Below, one piece after another: positions 45,330-56,940 of a DNA stretch of 64,000 bases. The DNA is taken from positions 92,592,411 through 92,656,410 of the forward strand of contig OX375883.1 in the NCBI GenBank assembly GCA_947359465.1, written 5' to 3'. The position numbers were made by a program, and so were the translations under genes. The DNA comes from Metellina segmentata. Its lineage: Eukaryota; Arthropoda; Arachnida; Araneae; Tetragnathidae. Within the stretch, counting starts at the first letter, position 1. Every line of letters starts with the position of its first letter. The notes beneath the pieces were generated by a model. That model saw only the letters and a list, made by a program, of their open reading frames with translations, was not told the origin of the DNA and ran no database searches.

Positions 45330-45594
45330 TTTTTTTTTTAATGGCGGGCACATTTGACCTAAGTTATTGGCCACTACAAGGCCGGAAGTGATGGCCACTT
45401 GTGAAGCAGCACCCAGTGGGAGGACCATCATTGCCCCTAACAATTTATACTTCGGAATTTTGAACCATGTTCAGATGACGAAGCAACACCTGAGCTGGTA
45501 TACGCTTACAAACATTCATGCCCGAACCCGGATTCGAACCGGGGACCTTCCGATCTAGAGGCTAACACCTTAACCACTATACCGGTTAGTCGTC
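45330..45594 (-). mobile_element. SINE-B, full length with TSD
   Basis: Same architecture as 27971-28221: minus-strand tRNA head with B box GGTTCGAATCC, alternative body, end CCGCCATTAAAAAAAAA. The 11-bp flanks ATTCTAAGTAA (45319-45329) and ATTCTGAGTAA (45595-45605) form a TSD with one change. Confidence 0.9.
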
Positions 45595-45914
45595 ATTCTG
45601 AGTAAATAGAATTCGTAATTTCTTTGTGGGAGAATTAAAGATCAACATATTAAAATGTTTTTTTGTTAATTACGTTGAGAAATGGGTCGTATTGACCATT
45701 TGCCTTCGTGCAGCCCAGTACAAACTAGCCTTTGAAATATAGTTGTCAAGAGGTAGGATATTAAAACTTGAGTTTAACATAGTAGCACAAACTGTCAAGT
45801 GGCACATATTTAATATGTAAGGACTTAACTAGCAAAGTGAATGGTGGGAACATCATGATTACCTAAATTATAAAATACTTCAATACATTTATTTTCTCTT
45901 GAATATTCAACTAG

Positions 45915-46025
45915 TTACCACCGTCCAAGCCTAAGCCATTCGGTGTATCGTCACGAAATTTTTAGCCACGGTCAGATGACGAGGCAACATCTGAGCTGGC
46001 ACCCCACTTTCTATATTCCTCTTGA
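45915..46025 (-). repeat. SINE-A, internal fragment
   Basis: Reversed body words 'gccacggtcagatgacgagg' and 'ctgagctggcaccccacttt'. Head and tail missing. Confidence 0.6.
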
Positions 46026-46784
46026 ATATGGACTTCGGTAACACCGTTGGTAAAGTAACGGGTTAAAGGGGTCCGGGACACAAAAATCGTCGAATTTTCG
46101 AAAATTTTATTATTATTTTAAGAAATTCTGTGTGTTTTTCTGCTTAAAATGATGTCTAAATCATGTTTCTATCTTAATTAGAACTAGATATATAATAATA
46201 TTTGTGGTGCGTTGTTTTGAAAGTCTAACACTCTTGACAGTTGTCATGGCAACAACATCTGTCTTTAAAACTTTAAATGCGTTTTTCTCCATGATACATT
46301 TTTCAAGATTTCCTGTATTCAAATTGTTATTAAGTCGAAAACCGATAAAGTTTAAGGGTTGAAATTTGGAATACATCTTTTTGAACATTATACTTTAATT
46401 TTGATTCAGGAAATTTGAAACAAATATTTACTTTTATTAATATGACTTTTTTTTAAAAAAAGTACCTTAAAATTTAAAAAATTTTTCATTCAAATATTTG
46501 TATTTTTTATTAAATTAATATTTTTTAAATTGCTGAATCAAAATTAAAATTTGTGAATAATTTACTACAAAATTTTTGAAAATTGATCAAAAATATTTTG
46601 AGTTTTAGCAATTTAAAATGACCGCTCATTTTTTCAAAAAATTTTAATTTAAAATTTCTAAAAAACTTTCGGAAAAATTTTGTGTTGTGATTTCGCTTAT
46701 TAGTTAGATGGGTAATCAGAACAAAAAAAATTCTAAATTCTAAATTAATGAATAAAATTTTTTTTTCAATATGTCCCGGACCCA
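46026..46784. other. No gene seen
   Basis: Very AT-rich. Minus frames at 46161 and 46525 (75 and 86 codons) have low-complexity composition and no domain. The word 'gtccgggacacaaaaatcg' at 46070 and 'gtcccggacccactta' at 46773, roughly inverted, may mark ends of an AT-rich TIR element; not resolved. Confidence 0.4.
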
Positions 46785-47040
46785 CTTAACAATTGAAGGG
46801 TTGAGAGTTCGAGTAAAAAATCCGAGTATAACACCACGCAATTTTGAACCATAGTTAGATGACGAGGCAACACCTGAGCTGGCACCCTACTCTCCAAACT
46901 TCCACACCGCTTCAATGTGAGGACATTTGACGCCACGACGGTTTTAACGTGCACGAGCCACATGTACACGACGTTATTTGCATGGATTCCAACTTGCAAT
47001 CTCGTTGCTCCTCCAACCGGGATACATAGACCCAATTTTG
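46785..47040 (-). repeat. SINE-A, degenerate copy
   Basis: Reversed body blocks 'aattttgaaccatagttaga', 'gagctggcaccctactctcc', 'acgacggttttaacgtgcac'. The head near 47000-47040 is eroded. Confidence 0.6.
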
Positions 47041-47717
47041 CACCTGGGAATTGGTGCTGAGCATCTGTTAGAAACACTCTCCAAAGTTTTGAAACGTAAA
47101 AGGAAATCAGCAATATGCAAACATTCAGTCTCATACAGCTTTTACTTAAATATTTCGATGCACACGCAATTTAAAATTCAATGAAAACTGTCCAAGCTGT
47201 TCACCAAAGTAGCTGTCGTTTTGCTTTGAGCTAGTAATTTTTTGTCGTTTAGCTTTCAGAAAACAACTTTAAAAAACAAAAAGTAGGCATCAATCAAAAA
47301 ACTTAAAAAAAAAAAAAAAAAATTAGAACTTGGGGTTATTCTTCCTTATACTGGATCCTCACGAAAATAGAGCTCTTATCTTAGTGGAAAAGAAAAGCCA
47401 AGATAAATAATCTCCGAAATAATCTCAGTGGGCTTTTTATACGAAACTTCCAACTCGAAACTGATACATAACATCTCAGAAAAATAGTTCTCGTACTATC
47501 AGGATTACTTTTTATCATCGTTTCTCTCTTTTGAAAGTATTCCATATCTTTCAAAAATACATAGCGTGATAAAGAAACTATGGAAGGGAAATACTTATTG
47601 GTAGAGTTAAAACTTCGTGTTGTTTTAACACAACAATCACTACAAAAATAAACCTTCACAACAAATGTGCATAACATTGTAACTCAACTCCACCTTAAAG
47701 GTTGTTGTTTAAATATT
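47041..47717. other. No gene seen
   Basis: Poly-A run of about 18 bases near 47306. A 98-codon minus frame at 47381-47677 shows no recognisable domain. Confidence 0.45.
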
Positions 47718-48020
47718 TTCATTAACGTCGCTCTGGAACAACACAATAGGGTATTGAGAACGGTCCGGGATTATACCCAAAGGGAAAGATCCGAGGACAG
47801 CACCACTTCATCTTGAACTATGGTGAGATGACGAGGTCACACCTAAGCTGGCACCCCACTCTCCATAAATCCAAACCACGCTAACGTGAGGATATTTTAA
47901 GGCACGACAGATTGAACATACACCATTCCCTTTGTACACGACAGTCTTTGGTTGGATTCAAACTCGCAACCCTGATTGCTAATCTGGTACTCTTGCAACG
48001 GGACTACAGCTGCTCGACCA
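47718..48020 (-). repeat. SINE-A, moderately degenerate
   Basis: Reversed tail 'aacgtcgctctggaacaaca', 'cacaatagggtattgagaac', then 'gaaagatccgaggac', 'ggtgagatgacgagg' and 'ccactctccat'. A head-like segment at 47940-48020 retains GGATTCAAACTC (weak B box on the plus strand reading). Confidence 0.65.
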
Positions 48021-48417
48021 ATGTTTATCAAGTAGCCTTTTATTCTTTGACTAGAATGCGATATGGGACCGAGATATGACAAAGATTCAGTTTGACCAGG
48101 GAATTTTTAATTTCGCTTTTGCATAGGATTTTAATTCATTCCCATCGAAATTCCAAACGTAAAAACCCTATTCCGAAAGCAAATTTCAAGAAAGCTATTT
48201 CCAAAGGATTCCGACAATCAAGCCTCGCTTTGATGGATGATCCACGATAAATTGCTGTTGCGATGTATAGCACCTGTAGAAAGTGTTCGAAGCTCTGTGT
48301 TAACAGACACTATCAACCCCTATCAGAGCTTCAGTATTTGTTAGAACGCAGAAGTATTTCAACAGACTGCCAGATACACTTACGTTAGACTGATTAGAGC
48401 GATGGAAGCCAGATAAT

Positions 48418-48419
<2 letters not shown>
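48021..48419. other. No gene seen
   Basis: No feature recognised. Confidence 0.45.

Positions 48420-48455
<36 letters not shown>
48420..48455. repeat. (TA)n microsatellite
   Basis: About 17 TA dinucleotides. It borders the inverted-repeat element that follows. A shorter TA run is at 49548-49565 beyond its other side. Confidence 0.95.
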
Positions 48456-48457
<2 letters not shown>

Positions 48458-49392
48458 CTTAAACAAGAGGAAATTCAAAAAATAAAAACCAAAAGGAATT
48501 TATTGAAAACGAAAGTGTTGGTGGATCAGGGCGTCATCAGGGAGGAGCCTGATCCATACAACACAAAATGGTGTTTTCTACGAATATGAGCCGCAAAATG
48601 CTAAAAAATTGCTCATATACTCCCCCAAACACCATTAAAAGCAAATATACAAAAGAAAAGATTGTTTATAAGAAAATTTAAATCAAACCTGCAGCAGCAG
48701 TCGGGAGACCGGCAACACCAAGCCAGAAGATCGCACCAAATGCCGCTACTCACTTAGTTCAACAAACCGCCAACACCAATGACTCAGAGGAAATGACGAA
48801 ATAGAAATAGACATCGGTGGCGTAATTGTTGATAGTAATGAATCAGCTTCATCTTACTTTATTACTTTTCTTGAAGGATTTATTTGTGAGAAGCGAGTTT
48901 TATGGAAATAACATTTTAAAAATATAATAATAATAACACACTGACAAAGGAGTGCGCAAAAGCTGCAACTACCTCTGAAAGGTAAATATATTACAAACAC
49001 AAAAGTTATTTAAAAAACATATAAATAAAACACACTGTCAGAGGAGTGCGCTAAAGCTGCAACTAGCTCTGACTGGTAAATACTTATATCATTCAAATAT
49101 TTAATTTAATGAAAGATCAAAATAAAATAAAAAGCAAAATGGTGTTTTCTACGAATATGAGCCGCAAAATGCTAAGAAATTGCTCATATACTCCCCCAAA
49201 CACCATTAAAAGCAAATATACAAAAGAAAAGATTGATTATAAGAAAATTTAAATCAAACCTAAAAAACACCATTTTGTGTTGTATGGATCAGGCTCCTCC
49301 CTGATGACGCCCTGATCCACCAACACTTTCGTTTCCAATAAATTCCTTTTGGTTTTTATTTTTTGAATTTCCTCTTGTTTAAGAAATATATA
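48448..49392. mobile_element. Inverted-repeat element with 15-bp-stem hairpins
   Basis: Arms of about 127 bp at 48448-48575 and 49266-49392 are inverted and nearly identical ('tttcttaaacaagaggaaat', 'ccaaaaggaatttattgaaa'). A 135-bp segment next to the left arm (48568-48706, with 'acgaatatgagccgcaaaat') is repeated directly at 49135-49262. Between them are two 73-bp direct repeats (around 48952 and 49025, 'ggagtgcgc..aaagctgcaact'). Each arm holds a hairpin: GTGTTG, TGGATCAGG, 17-base loop, CCTGATCCA, CAACAC (49277-49326 and, reversed, 48515-48564). A further inverted pair lies at 49094-49140 and 49498-49546. No coding sequence. The class is unknown to me; Penelope-like elements and composite foldbacks are possible. 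Confidence 0.7.
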
Positions 49393-49565
49393 TTCCTTAC
49401 CATGCTATGTCTGCAGCTTTCAGCGCGCTTGCATGGTTAGTTTTAACTTTTCTTCTAACTTTCGTTTTGACTTTCGTTTTCTGGTTAAATACACATGCTT
49501 TTTATTTTATTTTGATCTTTCATTAAATTAAATATTTGAATGATATAAATATATATATATATATA

Positions 49566-49907
49566 CACATCCTGCAAATAAGGACCGGACGCCAGCGATT
49601 TGTATAAAGCCCGACTGCTTGTTTGAGGGTGATTTTCGTGGTATGGCCTGGGACTTTTGCATGTTGTTCCTGGTCAATTGAACGCCGATGCCTACATGAA
49701 GATTTTGGCCAATCAAATTCTTCCTACGCTCTGGTAATTTTATGGAATGGACGAATGTTACTTCCAGGACGACAACGCCCCATGTCATGCTGAAGCCTCT
49801 GTCAAACAGTGGTTTTAAGATATGGATGCAAAACGTCTTCCCTGACCTGCTCAGAGTCCCGACCTAAACCCCATAAAACATTTGTAAGACGAGTTAGAGC
49901 GACGTAT
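49566..49907 (+). mobile_element. Tc1-type fragment (570-bp family), 3'-truncated
   Basis: After TA, the left end CACATCCTGCAAATAAGGAC is followed by the deletion junction seen at 11212 and 29445, then LNADAYMKILANQI, YGMDECYFQDDNAPCHAEAS and SPDLNP. It ends abruptly after the LWDELERR region at about 49907. Several stops are present. Confidence 0.88.
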
Positions 49908-51504
49908 AGGGTTTAAATTCATTCCCATGGAAATTCCTTGTGCACCTGTATTAAAAAATCTATTACGAGGCCTGGCTTAGGCGATATGTCGAGTCAATCC
50001 AGACCTCAACTAATATCACTAATGATGAGATACTTTATACTTAAGATCTGACCACTTTTGCTAAGGACACGATACCTTGTCCTCAAGATATTGCGAACTT
50101 TTTTGATAATGACACGATCAAGATGTGATCAATGTCGATTCTGACAAGATTTCTCGTCTATTAAGATCTGGTCAGTTATGCTAATGAATAGATACACCTC
50201 GTCGATACAATCACCAGAAAGGTTAACGTTAAACCCTTCTGGTGAGGTTCTTCGGCTTTAACAAGACTGCCCATATCGTGAAGACGAAGTATTTCGTCAG
50301 AACGAAATTTTTGCTCTAATAACCTGCGAATGTTAGACACCGAAGGTTCAATTCCTCCTTGACTGTGTTTCTTCTCTCTGTCAGTGAAGCTTTCCTTGTG
50401 AATATTTCCTTTTCTAGGCATTGTTTGCACAAATATGGCTTCTTTCTCCAAAAGCCCCCTAACCAACTAACACGGAAAACACCAAAATAGGCAGTTTTGC
50501 CAAAAATGCCGAAAAAAAAGCCTTTAAAATACTGAAAAAGAATGTTCTAGCTTTCGTAATGATTGAGATAATGGCCTAACAAAAGCGTTAGTTATCATTT
50601 CTTTTAATGAAAGATTTCTATAAATCCAAATATTTTCAACCTCCGACTCCAAAAAGCCCTAGTTATAAATATTCCACCATTTCCCAACCTCTTATTCTTA
50701 GAAAAAAAAATCATTTTTAGAAATATCACAGGTTTCCAAAATAAATTTCAAATGCAATTTTCAAAAATAAAAAGTTAGAATAACATGAATGGAGTCATTG
50801 TGAGTCCTAATTCATGAGAGCATAGTAAGCGAGCGTACATTATGCCGCATCTGCACATGCCTTGTTATGTTTTCACAAAACCGCAGCTAACAATCATTAT
50901 TTAATTCTATGCGAACAATGATACTGCACCTTTCCTGTTTAAAAAAAATATTTTTTTACAGGATTCAACGGAAGCTTGCCTTTTGTTAATTAGCAATAGA
51001 CCCGCAAAAAATCATCTCACTTCACGGAGAAATATTTCAACTCTTAATTAAAAGTACATTTTTACGAAGCATTGTACCCTTATTTCTTGTATTCACGCGA
51101 TCTTGCGTAATTTTAAAAGGAAAAAAAAATCAAACATTTGAAAAAGAAATTAACGGTGGTTCTTTGATTTAATGTAAGCATTGATAAAGCGTTTTTAAGA
51201 AAACTTTTCACTTCTTTCGAAACTTCCGTTGTAACTCTTTGTCTCGTTGTATGTACTGTACATGTTATTTGTGAGGCAGTCTTCCAAAAAGCTTAATAAC
51301 ACACAAAAATGAACAAAAACTCGTACTGAAGTATCGTATATTTACATGAGAAATTAGCTAAATTAACATCCACAAATATCCTTAGAGGAAATGGAAATTA
51401 AATAGTCATAATCTAAGCATTTTATTCTTACGAATAAATTATGGCTAGACATCGGGGCAGCACAATCATCGTGGATTAAAAATATATTTGCACTATAACA
51501 AAAG
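49908..51504. other. No gene; dispersed motif at 50020-50200
   Basis: At 50020-50200 there are at least four copies of the GATATC-type motif (for example TTTCTCGTCTATTAAGATCT followed by GGTCAGTTATGCTAATGA). A 96-codon minus frame at 50176-50466 (MVRGLLEKEAIFVQTMPRKG...) partly overlaps it and has no recognised domain. The rest is AT-rich. Confidence 0.5.
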
Positions 51505-52280
51505 TCGACGCACCATGAATGTGCAGGATTACAGTGGTGCCGGGCTCGATCAACTTGGAAAATCTCTGACTGGGAACGTATAGTCTTTCGTGAACAGCAT
51601 CGTTTCCAACTGTGTTCTGACGGCAACCGTAGACCAGTTTTGAGACGTCCAAGGCTGCATGGGGATCCTGCCCTTAGTATCGCACGCGACACATGTCTAC
51701 AACAGGGTGTTATGGTCTGGTGTGGCATCTCCTTTGATAGCCAGACACCTTTGATAGTCATGTCTGGCACATTTACAGCACAGCGGTTCGTAGATGATAT
51801 TCTACGACCGATTGTGGTACCTTTTGTGACACCCCGGACTTACTTTTCAACATGATTAAGCCCGGCCGCACACGACACATGTTGCTATAAATTATCGTCA
51901 AGCTTTTCCAACACTTCCTTGGTCAGCAAGGTCTTCTGGCAGCTCTCTAATATAGCATATTTGGGACGTTATGGGAAGGCGATTGCATCCCTTCCGGAAT
52001 GTTGACCATTAAACCCGACAGCTGGAGACAATTGGGCAAGAAATTCCACAGGACACTATCCAAGAACTCTTTCAGTCTATGCCACACCGAGTGACAGCTT
52101 GCATCCAGGCCAGAGGTGGACCAACGCCTTATTGACTTCCTCTCTTTTAACGGTCAAACTCTGAAATGAATCATTCAATTGTTCTGAAATTTTAATCGAT
52201 TGTTTTTCTATGTATGTTCCACCAATTTTCATCGCAATCGGACAACTCCTTCTTGGCACGTCGATTTTTTTTATAGAGTG
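51505..52280 (+). pseudogene. Tc1-type transposase, 5'-truncated and frameshifted
   Basis: The plus strand reads WCRARSTWKISDWERIVFRE and QHRFQLCSDGNRRPVLRRPR (first D changed to R in 'FSDES'), then GVMVWCGISFDSQTPLIVMS and TFTAQRFVDDILRPIVVPF. After a frameshift the eroded catalytic region follows, and then PHRVTACIQARGGPTPY near 52080-52130. Downstream GGACAACTCCTTCTTGGCAC leads to the right terminus ATAGAGTG before TA (52281-52282). The N-terminal HTH and left TIR are missing. It is a third Tc1 family in the window. Confidence 0.85.
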
Positions 52281-52282
52281 TA

Positions 52283-53181
52283 TAATTCTGCATTCTGATA
52301 TAAATTTTTTGTAATTCAAGACCTATATTTTTGTGGCGGAGAGATTCACTGTCTATCAGAAACACATATGATCAAGATAAGTGGACCTATAGTATAGGCG
52401 AATTAAGTTTATTTCGTCTTTCCCATTACACTGCTGTAAACCATCATCCGCCATTGGTGGGTGGTGAAACATTTTCTTATTCGTATCCGAAACACTATTC
52501 TCCCTTGCAACTAACCAGAAAATAAATCCGATGGTCTGACACTGTGCTGATTTTTCTCCTGATCTCGGAAAAGCTGTAAAAGAGTTTCCGCAGTCGGAAG
52601 CAGAGAAAACAGTTCGATTATGGGATTTGCCCGTCTCGATTTCCGATTGTTAAACTCCACGTGATCATCGGAGTCCAGTCACGGTTGCAGTGTGTGAGGA
52701 AAGCGACGATGAAATGTTTCCAATTGCTTTTTTTGGTGGCTAGTGGAAATGGAAGTTGCAGAAAGTCTGTGTGGAATAAGAAAGTTTAACCATAACACTA
52801 ACGTGGCAAATAAAACGACGAAAGGAAATATCAAATACTGAACATGATATCACGGCTAATCTAATTGATAACATGGAAATCTCTATTCCTTTTCTTCCTG
52901 TGGATCGCTGAAAATTTGATAGCACAACTATCACTTTCATTCCTTCCGTTAGCTTATTTACTGTTTCATTTCACTTGCAAAAGGTCAAAGGTAGACTTAG
53001 AAAACAAACTATTATAGAGACTTAGTTTATCTGTTTGAAACATTGAAACGTCAGATTACTTTTAACTGAGCAATTCTATCTAATTATATAAAACTAAGAC
53101 AAATAGACCTGTCATACGACGGTTGTATAAACAAAACATATTTATTATGCCCGTGATGTAGGGTATTAAACTGTTGTAAAA
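52283..53181. other. No gene seen
   Basis: Includes a few short frames (52331 plus, 52740 minus) without recognisable domains. Confidence 0.45.
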
Positions 53182-53887
53182 CTAGGGGGCTCCTCCCCCT
53201 GCTCGGTTACGCTCGCCAACCCGTCTGAGGTAAACTGCGCTATTTTCAAAATAAAAAACTAATAGTAAAAAATGATATAGATATGACAGTTTTAGTTAAC
53301 GGTTGTTCCAAAAAGTAGCTAAAATATCCAGATTCCAAATTTTGTGTAACGAACTTTTGATCGCATCCAATTTAATTATTAACCGATTTCAAAAATAATA
53401 GTACCGTAAGAAAGAGTACATTCTGAGGTATACTGCTATGTTTTAAAAATTAAAAACTAATAGTAATAAAATATAGATACGGCAGTTTAAAAAAAAAGTA
53501 ACAATAATGTCCCGATTTTTCCCGAATTTCAAAAAAATGTTATCAAGAACCAAATTGAAATTTCAAAAAGAACTCGACGAGCTGCAAAAATTTACGTTGA
53601 GAGGTACTCTTTAAAAAAAACTCACGGCTGAAGACTGAAAATTTGTATGTGTTTTGCTCACTCGCGGAAGGAATTTCGCTTCTTCAATTGTGACACTTAA
53701 TAAACCCTAAACTAATAGTCGCATCGGAAAAAAATCTAATGATTGTCCAGGGAATACGATTAAGAACAAACCATGTTAATTTTTTTTTTTCCGATCAGTA
53801 CTTTCTCGGGAAACCGTCTAAGAATCGAGCTAAACAACACAGTTTTCAATCCTGCGGCGGCGGTAACATTTTTTTAATATAGAGAGA
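53182..53887 (-). mobile_element. Helitron (family 2), left copy of a head-to-head pair
   Basis: The minus strand starts TCTCTCTATATTAAAAAAAT and ends GGGGGAGGAGCCCCCTAG before T. The terminal hairpin carries one mismatch (A for C). Compared with the right copy it jumps from 'tacctcagac' directly to the terminal GGGTTGGCGAGCG, an internal deletion of about 680 bp. No protein coding. Confidence 0.82.
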
Positions 53888-54606
53888 TTTTCCGCTGATT
53901 TCAAATCCGGTGAAGATATATTCAATTTAAAAATTATTTCTCTCTATATTAAAAAAATGTTACCGCCGCCGCCGCAGAATTGAAAACTGGGCTGTTTAGC
54001 TCGATTCTTAGACGGTTTCCCGAGAAAGTACTGATCGGAAAAAAACAAAATTGACATGGTTTGTTCTTCATCATATTCCCTGGACAATTATTAAGATTTT
54101 TTTCCGATGCGGCTATTAGTTTAGGGTTTATTAAGTGTTAAAATTGAAGAAGCGAAATTTCTTCCGCGAGTGAGCAAATACCATACAAATTTTCAGTCTT
54201 CAGCCGTGAGTTTTTTTTAAAGAGTACCTCTCAACGTAAATTTTTGCAGCTCGTCGAGTTTTTTTTAAAATTTCAATTTGGTTCTTGATAATATTTTTTT
54301 GAAATTCGGGAAAAATCAGGACATTTTTGTTTATTTTTTTAAAACTGCCGTATCTATATTTTATTACTATTATTTTTTAATTTTTAAAATATAGTAATAT
54401 ACCTCAGAATGTACTCTTTCTTACGGTACTATTATTTTTGATATCGGTTAATAATTAAATTGGATGCGATCAAAAGTTGGTCATACAAAATTCGGAATCT
54501 TTGGATATTTTCGCTACTTTTTGTTACTACCGTTAACTAAAACTGTCATATCTATATCGTATTACTATTAGTTTTTTATTTTGAAAATAGCGCAGTATAC
54601 CTCAGA
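53226..54606. repeat. Palindrome with ~670-bp arms
   Basis: Arms of about 53226-53887 and 53938-54606 are inverted copies of high similarity, matching from GAGGTAAACTGCGCTATTTT outward to TCTATATTAAAAAAATGTTA at the centre. The unmatched centre is about 50 bp (53888-53937). It arises from the two head-to-head Helitrons. Confidence 0.93.
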
Positions 54607-55321
54607 CTGTACTCTTTCTTCCGGTACCATTATTTTTAAAATTGGTTCATAAATAAATTCGATGCAATCAAAAGTTGGTGACACAAATTTCGTATTTTTT
54701 ATTTCGCGGAGCAAATTTGCGGAGCATTGTATTCGCGAAGGGTTGTATTTTTGACTATCGGGTTTGCCAGATATCAAATTTATCGTAGCAACAATTGCCA
54801 TAAAAACGATTTCTTTTTATTTGGCGAGGAAAAAGGCTCGCTTTTTTCCCTCTGTTCTCAGACGTTTTACCGAGAAAGTACAAAGTACGCATCGTAAAGT
54901 TTGGAAATTAACAGGGTTTACTTAAAATTGTACAGGGAACAAGATACAGAAGATTTTTTACTGATGCGGCTATTAGTTTAGGGTGCATTAAGTGTGAAAG
55001 CAAAAAAGAGTGAAATCACTTGCGTAAGAGGTATTGGTTTGCGAAGCAAACCAAACGGGATTGCGTAGCAACCTACGGGGGTCGGAGAGCGTAAGCGAGA
55101 AGGGGGAGAAGCCCTCGCTGTGACGTGATGAACCGTAAAGGGAAATCACGATAATACAAATTATTCAGATAGTTTCACTCTGCGAAAGGAATGTTGGTTT
55201 GCGAAGCAAACCAAATGCCATATGTAAAAGGAGTGTTGGTTTGCGAAGCAGACCAAATGGGATTGCGTAGCAATCCCCGGGTGTTGGCGAGCGTAAGCGA
55301 GCAGGGGGCGGAGCCCCCTAG
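53939..55321 (+). mobile_element. Helitron (family 2), right copy of a head-to-head pair
   Basis: Starts TCTCTCTATATTAAAAAAAT, ends GGGGGCGGAGCCCCCTAG before T. It contains an internally repeated block ('cctcaga.tgtactctttctt..ggta' at 54410 and 54604) and a decayed inner 3'-like end at about 55034-55110. Sub-terminal hairpins: stem TTGGTTTGC loop GAA (55034-55054, 55195-55215, one-mismatch copy 55236-55256) and stem GGGATTGC loop GTA (55259-55277). A frame on the minus strand at 54568-54801 has no domain. Confidence 0.85.
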
Positions 55322-56829
55322 TATTTAAAGAAAATCATATTTTTAGTTATCAATCTAAAGTGAAATTTTCCGCAGATTTCAAATCCGTTGAATTTTTTAA
55401 TCTATCTTTAGCAATTCCGATTTTACGAAAAAAATCTTAGCAATCCCAGTCTATAGGTTTTTTTTATTTCTAGCTGTCATTCGTGGAAATAGGACAGGAA
55501 ATGTAATCTGGTGTTTTTTTTAACGCGAATAAATTATATTTCTTTTATATTTTATTAGACGGAGCTAGTAATAGAGTTTTTTTTTTCATTTAATTCGACG
55601 GAAATCGCTTTGGGCCTTCAAAATGTGATTTGGTATCATTGCACGTTCATACTCCTGATAGTTTGACAATAATAAATGTAATCGCTATTTTAAGCTATAT
55701 TTTTGTAAAAGAAACAAAAAAACGTATCTACTTGGAAAATAAAAAAATTGAAAAGGGACCCCTGTGGGACTCCAGCACAGATTGGGCGGTGGGTAGAAAA
55801 ACAATGTTGATCAACTCTTACACTAAACATACGATTACTGAGATATGAGTTTGAATTGCGATAGTTTTCTTTTTAACCGAATAGTTTAATATCTGTTTTT
55901 TGAAAGAAGCAAAGTTCATTTGAACTTTTTTAATAAATATAATGGAATTCTTGTTACGAATTTATAAATACTAAATATTACACACGCAACAACCCTTAAT
56001 AAAATTACATTTCAAATCCCCCCATCCTTTACTGTTCAATTTCACTCTTTAAGTAGATGTAAACCGACTCCCAAAATAATTTCTTCTTACGTACGAATGA
56101 TTTTAAATTAAACAATTCGCCTGAAAGAAAGAATTAGCTTTCTTGGAGAAAAATAGGAAGCCAAAACTAATGATTTTGCTGCGATATATAAATGAAATCA
56201 ATTTCCTTCCATTTTCAATTTTCAATCCAAACGCAATTTACATGATGAGTAATGGGGAAATGGGTTTAATCTATTTTGAGAGACACCATCATTATGAATT
56301 TTTTCTATCTTTTCCACTTCAGCTTTGGCATTAAAGTCTAACGAAAGAAACATGAGTTCGCTGACAAGATCAATTACGTCCAAGAAATGATACGAGTTCT
56401 GTTTCGCAAATGATGTGTTATTATCCAGCTTTCGTCTTTGGATGACTATACTTTAAAGTTGTAACGAAATTAAATTTTGATCAATGATGAAATAATTTTG
56501 CTCCAAAACAGATATAGTAAATGGATTTAGGAATATTGTATACAAACACATGGAAGTAAAGCTATCTATTCTTAATTTCCGTTGGATTCTGAAATTTAAT
56601 AACCATATTGCTCTTTATTTTTTTCATTTTTTATTTGAGTATCTTCCTTAAGCTGTTGAAGAAGAAATTTTTTTATTCATATAGCAGCATAAGCGATATA
56701 TTTTTTAGTTGTACTGATTTAGAATTAATGTTACTTAATTAAAAAATTTTACGAACAACAATGCACCACGAGATTATTACAAAATAAAATTTTTAAAAAA
56801 GTAGGGAGGTATTTAATTTTCTTTGCACT
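55322..56829. other. No gene; short repeat of the palindrome centre
   Basis: At 55365-55410 'attttccgcagatttcaaat' and 'ccgttgaatttttt' repeat the ~50-bp palindrome centre (53886-53935). The rest has no recognisable gene; frames at 55630 and 56143 lack domains. Confidence 0.5.
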
Positions 56830-56940
56830 CTGAAGCAAACACAACGGGCTATTGCTGATGGTCCGATATTAATTTCGAGAGCAAAGATCTGAGGACAACT
56901 CAATGTAATTATGAACCACAGTCAGAGGACGAATTAAAAA
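56830..56940 (-). repeat. SINE-A, internal fragment
   Basis: Reversed 'acacaacgggctattgctga', 'aaagatctgaggacaact', 'gaaccacagtcagaggacga'. Truncated at both ends. Confidence 0.65.

Noticed and set aside
49294..49330. Hammerhead ribozyme suggested by CTGATGA
   Set aside because: The needed stem II followed by GAAA is not present at the right distance; a simple hairpin explains the sequence better.
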